A DNA stretch of 64,000 nt from UBA6107 sp964533735 (GTDB lineage: Bacteria > Chloroflexota > Anaerolineae > Anaerolineales > Anaerolineaceae): NCBI GenBank assembly GCA_964533735.1, contig CAZHMD010000004.1:1-64000 (forward strand), given 5' to 3'. Below the pieces are notes generated by a model that was given only the letters and a program-made list of their open reading frames with translations, was not told the DNA's origin and did not search any database. The position numbers and the translations under genes are program-made. Each line of letters opens with the position of its first letter. Positions within the stretch are counted from its first letter, which is position 1. This document shows, in pieces, positions 60,010 to 64,000 of the stretch.

Positions 60010-60406
60010 CTGCCGAGATGAATGTTTTTTCCAGTGTTGGGTTGAATGCTTGAGCGGCTTTTATCAATTCTGTTACCGCATCCCAGGGGATTTGCTCAAA
60101 AGCAGGCAGGTAATAGTGGCGCATTGCCAGTTGTTCACCCGTCAACAGGTGATGGGGATCGGGTAAAAATCGCCCCAAGCCGAAAGCCATCATAAAGGGG
60201 TGCCTGGGGCTCCAGCTCACCATGCAGAGTCCTCCTTTTATTGTTCCCCCGCGCCAGCCTTCGTAATAGGCAATTCTGTCACCATTAAAACTAACATCCG
60301 CATTGGGCGAAATCCCTGCAACAATATTGTGAATCTCGATGATCACATCCTGCTGACTTGCAGGAAGGTGACTGATTCTGGATTCCAGTTGGTGAAGAGT
60401 TAACAT
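59969..60406 (-). CDS. DUF1801/YdhG-like protein
   Basis: A 145-aa protein. The arrangement FNGDRIAYYEGWRGGTIKGGLCMVSWSPRHPFMMAFGLG and the C-terminal helical part resemble DUF1801 (YdhG/YjhG-like) proteins, which have an unknown function, although the match is weak. It is the last of a minus-strand run after the 89-aa gene and the NUDIX gene, and its 3' end overlaps the converging gene by 41 bp. The ribosome site AGGG is distant. Confidence 0.5.
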   Translation of the reverse strand: MLTLHQLESRISHLPASQQDVIIEIHNIVAGISPNADVSFNGDRIAYYEGWRGGTIKGGLCMVSWSPRHPFMMAFGLGRFLPDPHHLLTGEQLAMRHYYLPAFEQIPWDAVTELIKAAQAFNPTLEKTFISAVIREKPRQSQQDQ

Positions 60407-60418
60407 GGATTAGAAACC

Positions 60419-60688
60419 CTATTGAGAATTTTTATGCAGGATCGCTTTTTCAGCATCAACAATTTCCTGCAGTATTACTTGCACCTCAGTTTTTTGCCTG
60501 GCGGAAACGCCAGCAGTCATGGGCAGGAATTTAAGCAAATCCCGTGCCTGGCGCATGGTGTCTTTTACCTGGGCAGTATAACTGAGCCAGTCCCAACCGG
60601 CTTCACCAGGTGGGGTGATTTCGCGCGCTTTTTGGATCAAAGCACGGGCACGCAGGAGGCGCTCTTCGGTAGGTATCGGCTTTGCCAT
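60419..60688 (-). CDS. 89-aa helical protein of unknown function
   Basis: A small, mostly helical and charged protein (RLLRARALIQKAREI, TAQVKDTMRQARDLLKFL, KTEVQVILQEIVDAEKAIL) without membrane segments. It starts at the base after the NUDIX stop codon, so it is translationally coupled to that gene, and lies 12 bp before the DUF1801-like gene. I do not recognise the family. Confidence 0.7.
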   Translation of the reverse strand: MAKPIPTEERLLRARALIQKAREITPPGEAGWDWLSYTAQVKDTMRQARDLLKFLPMTAGVSARQKTEVQVILQEIVDAEKAILHKNSQ

Positions 60689-61216
60689 TTATAGGCTCCC
60701 TAATAATTCGTTTTTTATTAATTCCAATACAGCAGTTTCACGGCGTACCCAGCGCTGAATACGGCCAGGATGGTCCCGCAGCAGGGTTTGATTGACGGTA
60801 ATTGCTTCTTCGACAGAGATCCACTCGGGAGTGAATCCCAATTCATACTCATAATTTTCAAGGTGCTGAATCCCAAATGCAGGTTCTACTTCAACCCGAT
60901 AGTAATAGGAGGTCATCTTAAAAACGTTGTAATGTTTTTCGATGGGGCGATCATATTCCACGACAATTCCGAATTCGGCTGTTTGTTTGCGAATATGCGC
61001 GCCGCTTTCCTCATCGACCTCACGCGAAAGCGCTGAAAAGTGGCTCTCCCCTTTTTTGATACCCCCTCCCGGGAATTTGTAATCACCGTCGCATGTTGCA
61101 TGAATCATCAGGAGTTGGCTGCCCTCCAAGATTATGGCGCGTACCGCCTCCCTGGTAACGGTGCGTCCAGTGTGAGCTATACCCGGTGTGCGGTCGATTT
61201 CAGCCAGCAGGCGCAT
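60689..61216 (-). CDS. NUDIX hydrolase
   Basis: A 175-aa protein with a NUDIX box GGGIKKGESHFSALSREVDEESG (~51-73) and a long C-terminal extension. It hydrolyses a nucleoside-diphosphate derivative of unknown identity. The ATG at 61216 lies directly after TTGAGGATTTTT; an earlier start would add seven residues without a site. First gene of the cluster with the 89-aa and DUF1801-like genes. Confidence 0.88.
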   Translation of the reverse strand: MRLLAEIDRTPGIAHTGRTVTREAVRAIILEGSQLLMIHATCDGDYKFPGGGIKKGESHFSALSREVDEESGAHIRKQTAEFGIVVEYDRPIEKHYNVFKMTSYYYRVEVEPAFGIQHLENYEYELGFTPEWISVEEAITVNQTLLRDHPGRIQRWVRRETAVLELIKNELLGSL

Positions 61217-61334
61217 AAAAATCCTCAATAGACACAATAATCATACCGTAAAAACAAGTACGAGATATTGTAAGCGAAATCAGTGTAGCGAATAACAATA
61301 CCTCCTAGTGTAAAATCATTGGACGGAGATTGCG

Positions 61335-62533
61335 ATGAATATTCTTGTTATCAACTGCGGGAGTTCTTCTCAGAATTTCAAGGTCTACCATGTAAGCAAA
61401 TCTGGTGACCGGGAAGTAATCCTGTCTGGCAAAGCGCGCAATGTTGCCACGGAAACTCGTGGGGGTGGAAGGATCGAGTGGCAGGTAAGGGGTGAAACAA
61501 AGGTAAAGGAAGTTAACTTGCCTTCTCACCAGTATGCCGCCCGGGAATGCATTCACATCCTCCATCAGGCCGGGATCAATATTGACGCCATTGGTCACCG
61601 GTTTGTGCATGGGGGCACCTGGTTGACGGAAACCACTCTCGTTACAGAAGAAAGTCTACGCGTTTTAGAGAAGTGCCTGCCGCTGGCCCCGATTCATAAT
61701 CCCAATTCACTCGCGTAATACAGGTCTACCGGGATGAACGACCGCAGGTGCCTCAATTTGCGGTCTTTGATACGCAATTCCATGCACATCTGCCGGAGGC
61801 TGCCAGGCGATATGCCCTCCCGCAGGATCTGGTAGAGCGCTTTGGCTTCCGGAAGTACGGCTTCCATGGTTTGTCTTATCAATATATTTCTGCTAAGGCG
61901 GCTGAACTGTTGGGGATTCCCCTGGATGAAGTCAAGTTAATCATGTGCCACCTCGGGATGGGAGGGTCTTCCGTGGCGGCATTCAAAAATGGGCATACCG
62001 TGGATACCTCAATGGGTTACTCTCCGCTGCCCGGGCTGGTGATGTCTACCCGCTGCGGTGACCTCGACCCGGAAATCGTGCTGGAATTGGTAAGGCGAGG
62101 GTACACGGCTGACGAGATCAGCCAAATCCTCAATAACCAATCCGGATTGATCGGGCTTTCAGGGTATTCCTCCAACCTGTCGGAAATCATCGAGGCTGCC
62201 GAGGTTGGAAACGTGCGCTGCGAGTTGGCCGTTGAAGTTTATGCGAACCGCTTAAAGCATTACATCGGCGCTTATTTCTGGCAAATGAATGGGGCAGACG
62301 CAATTGTCTTTACAGACGAAGTGGGCACACACTGCAGCAAATTGCGTGACAAAGTCTGCGGAGATGCTGGAAATTTGGGAGTGCATTTGGACGTTACCGC
62401 CAATGCTGCTGCAAGAACAGACCAGCCTCAATTCATACATGCAAGCGATTCGAAGGTTAAAATTCTAAGCATTCCGACCGATGAGGAACAGGTTATCCTG
62501 GAAGAGGTGCTCCTGAAAATTCACAGCGGGTGA
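61335..62533 (+). pseudogene. ackA: acetate kinase, split by one frameshift
   Basis: The frame from 61335 gives the N-terminal part (MNILVINCGSSSQNF..., IGHRFVHGG, LAPIHNPNSLA) and stops at TAA 61716-61718. The rest (VIQVYRDERPQVPQFAVFDTQF..., YGFHGLSY, HLGMGGSSVAAFKNG, STRCGDLDPEIV) continues in the neighbouring frame to 62533. Together they make a full-length (~399-aa) acetate kinase. Adding one base at GCG-TAA, giving GCGGTAATA, restores reading through LAV-IQ, in excellent agreement with the usual NP-x-x-L...P-x-V-P-Q. No slippery heptamer is present, so this is either a true mutation or an assembly error. The enzyme makes ATP from acetyl phosphate in fermentation; no pta lies nearby. Confidence 0.85.
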
Positions 62534-62593
62534 AGAGTATTTGCAACAAAAATCCAGAGAATCATTTCAATGGGATTCCACCATAAAAAACAT

Positions 62594-62621
62594 CCTTGCC
62601 AAACGCAAGGCTGTTTTTTTT
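62594..62621. terminator. bidirectional terminator
   Basis: CCTTGC (62594-62599), loop CAAAC, GCAAGG (62605-62610), then CTGTTTTTTTTC on the plus strand and ATGTTTTTT on the minus strand. It ends ackA and the converging MFS gene. Confidence 0.85.
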
Positions 62622-62623
62622 CA

Positions 62624-63859
62624 TCATATTGGTTGTTGTTCCAGCTCTTCTGAGATTCGTGTTCCCGGGTCTTTCATATTGAAAATAAAAAACAGGCTGA
62701 TCACCAGCAATCCGGCGGAAAGTAACAGTGCGGGGGTGTAAGACCCGGTGGGAGTTTTGAGGGCATCCATTACGTACACGAAAACCACTGAAAGCTGCCC
62801 CGCAAGCTGGACCAGGCCGTTGGATGTTCCTTCCGGCGTGGGCTGGGTGATCTCAGAGGCATACTGCATCCCAACCGGGTTGATGCTCACCAGGAAGAAT
62901 CCCAGGGCAAAGGAAAAAGCGAAAAGAGGAAAACGGTGTTGTGCAAAAGCCAGCCCCAGGACACACGGGATGGCCATGGCAAACCCCAGCAGCAGAAAAG
63001 CCTGGCGCTTGTGCAGCCGGTCTGAAATTGGCGCGATTAGAACAGCGCCCAAAACACCACCTGCGAGCATCAACGCTCCCAGGGTACCGGCGTCTGTGGC
63101 CGAGAATCCGCGCGGGCGGATGATGGTTTCCACCCAGGTGGTGACCCCGTTGAAGATTCCTAAACCAATGAACATGATGACTAGGTAGTACCAGAAGTGC
63201 TTGACAGAAAGGGCGTGTTTCAACCCGTCCAGCATCAGTGAACGATCGTCCTGCCCGATGGCACAGGGTGGAGTGGCTGGTTTTTCGCGGGAGAAGATCA
63301 AAAAGAGGATCGCGGTAAAAGCCGCAACAGCGCCATATACCAATTGAATGGTCGGGATGGGTAGGGAATCCGCAAGGAGAGGGGTTAACACCATCCCCAG
63401 GGCAGTGCCCACAAGCGCGGAAAGTGTGACCATCCCGACTGCAGTAGCGCGCTCATCCTGGCCAAACCAAAGAGCGGGCACCTTGGTCCAGGCGTTTAAC
63501 ATGGTGGGCTGGGCAATCGCCAACCCGATAGTTGAAACCACCACCCAGGTAAAATTAACCCCTGCCAACCCGCGGAAAACTGCGCTGGCGGCCATCAGGA
63601 CCACCCCGACCCCCACTGTGCGCTTGAAGCCAAAAGTATCGATTGCCCACGAAACCGGGATCGAGAGTGGAATGAAGGCGATCATGAAGATCATCGACAA
63701 AAAGCCAATTTGCAGATCGGTTACGCCGTAGAATTTTGCTGCGATACCGGTGATTGGCGCGTAAGTGATCCATAACATTTGCATGGAGATATTAACCAGC
63801 ATGAAAACAGCCAGCACCACCCAGCGGTACGGGTAAAGGCGGTAAGTTTTTTCAACCAT
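62624..63859 (-). CDS. MFS transporter, FLVCR-like
   Basis: A 411-aa major facilitator protein with 12 helices. The start YPYRWVVLAVFMLVNISMQMLWITYAPIT and the loop motif IDTFGFKRTVGVGVVLM resemble the FLVCR group (haem or choline-type substrates in eukaryotes), but prokaryotic members have no assigned substrate. The ATG at 63859 follows GAGGAGTCCC. An inverted repeat lies 32-58 bp upstream at the promoter. Confidence 0.85.
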   Translation of the reverse strand: MVEKTYRLYPYRWVVLAVFMLVNISMQMLWITYAPITGIAAKFYGVTDLQIGFLSMIFMIAFIPLSIPVSWAIDTFGFKRTVGVGVVLMAASAVFRGLAGVNFTWVVVSTIGLAIAQPTMLNAWTKVPALWFGQDERATAVGMVTLSALVGTALGMVLTPLLADSLPIPTIQLVYGAVAAFTAILFLIFSREKPATPPCAIGQDDRSLMLDGLKHALSVKHFWYYLVIMFIGLGIFNGVTTWVETIIRPRGFSATDAGTLGALMLAGGVLGAVLIAPISDRLHKRQAFLLLGFAMAIPCVLGLAFAQHRFPLFAFSFALGFFLVSINPVGMQYASEITQPTPEGTSNGLVQLAGQLSVVFVYVMDALKTPTGSYTPALLLSAGLLVISLFFIFNMKDPGTRISEELEQQPI

Positions 63860-63890
63860 GGGACTCCTCGTCAATCCATTAAAATTATTC

Positions 63891-63917
63891 CCTCACGACC
63901 AGTAGCCTATCGTGAGG
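63891..63917 (-). promoter_or_regulatory. perfect inverted repeat, probable MFS operator
   Basis: CCTCACGA (63891-63898) and TCGTGAGG (63910-63917), 8-bp arms with an 11-bp spacer. On the minus strand a possible promoter TTCAAC (63945-63940) - 16 bp - TATATG (63923-63918) places the repeat at the transcription start. The rest of the window to 64000 holds nothing else I can support. Confidence 0.55.
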
Positions 63918-64000
63918 CATATACTGTTAACCCATTAGAGTTGAATTGGATAGCAAATTTTGGAAATTGCTAATTTGAGGATACTCGAGTAACTTCAATT

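Noticed and set aside
61748..62533. Downstream ackA half as an independent gene with a GTG start
   Set aside because: No ribosome site, and the protein would begin in the middle of a known domain.

Overview
The window looks like a contiguous piece of a bacterial chromosome of moderate GC content. The best guess is an anaerobic or facultative Chloroflexota (Anaerolineae-like) bacterium, probably assembled from a metagenome. This is inferred from gene content and protein resemblance: a bacterial HerA-NurA pair, dnaA followed by RNase J instead of dnaN, a DUF6909-like protein, many Anaerolineae-type membrane proteins, good sigma70-type promoters and several apparently leaderless genes. I see no prophage, insertion sequence, CRISPR array or rRNA. 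The DNA reads as ordinary chromosome with both strands used.

Layout. 0-4.1 kb: a minus-strand DNA-end-processing operon nurA / stand-alone HAS-barrel protein / herA / GxxExxY, fired from a palindromic -10 that also faces a possible ~150-nt plus-strand RNA. 4.3-4.5 kb: two tRNA-Gln genes (TTG and CTG). 4.5-8.6 kb: an HhH coiled-coil membrane protein, mntP, an FmdB zinc ribbon, a 50-aa membrane peptide and a DUF4173 membrane protein. 8.6-11.4 kb: an alkyltransferase-like protein, a flippase-like protein and an FAD amine-oxidase-like enzyme. 11.4-15.2 kb: a structured 490-bp non-coding region, dnaA, a candidate small RNA and rnj. 15.2-19.1 kb: mutY, a small protein, an MBL-fold protein and a DUF6909-like protein. 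19.3-26 kb: a large HD-GYP sensor, an EamA transporter, a predicted membrane terpene cyclase, a lipoprotein and a HAD protein. 26.1-30.5 kb: a catabolic operon of P5C dehydrogenase, both subunits of a CoA-transferase and a D-2-hydroxyacid dehydrogenase, with a near-consensus promoter. 30.5-40.3 kb: a tightly packed run of C39 peptidase, sbcD, CNNM/CorC, sbcC, two GT4 glycosyltransferases and an ADP-ribosylglycohydrolase. 40.4-44.4 kb: a lipoprotein, an esterase, a NUDIX protein, an overlooked 40-aa basic protein and a sorbosone-dehydrogenase-like beta-propeller. 44.5-50.3 kb: dnaK, an NfeD/ClpP-like membrane protease, a TauE-like permease and an aldo/keto reductase. 50.4-64 kb: a HAD phosphatase, an ABC exporter, two MFS transporters, a YhhN-like protein, a class V aminotransferase, a copper-handling pair, small unknowns, a NUDIX protein and an acetate kinase gene broken by one frameshift.

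The most interesting points are: the HerA-NurA operon with a second, separate HAS-barrel protein; SbcC-SbcD (Rad50-Mre11) in the same 40 kb but with a CNNM gene wedged between the two; two candidate structured small RNAs (before nurA and after dnaA); a recurring TANNNT-N6/7-start arrangement suggesting leaderless mRNAs; a copper module preceded by a triple ATAGTGT motif; several clean operator-like inverted repeats; and the frameshifted ackA. Functional names rest on motif reading alone. No database search was possible.
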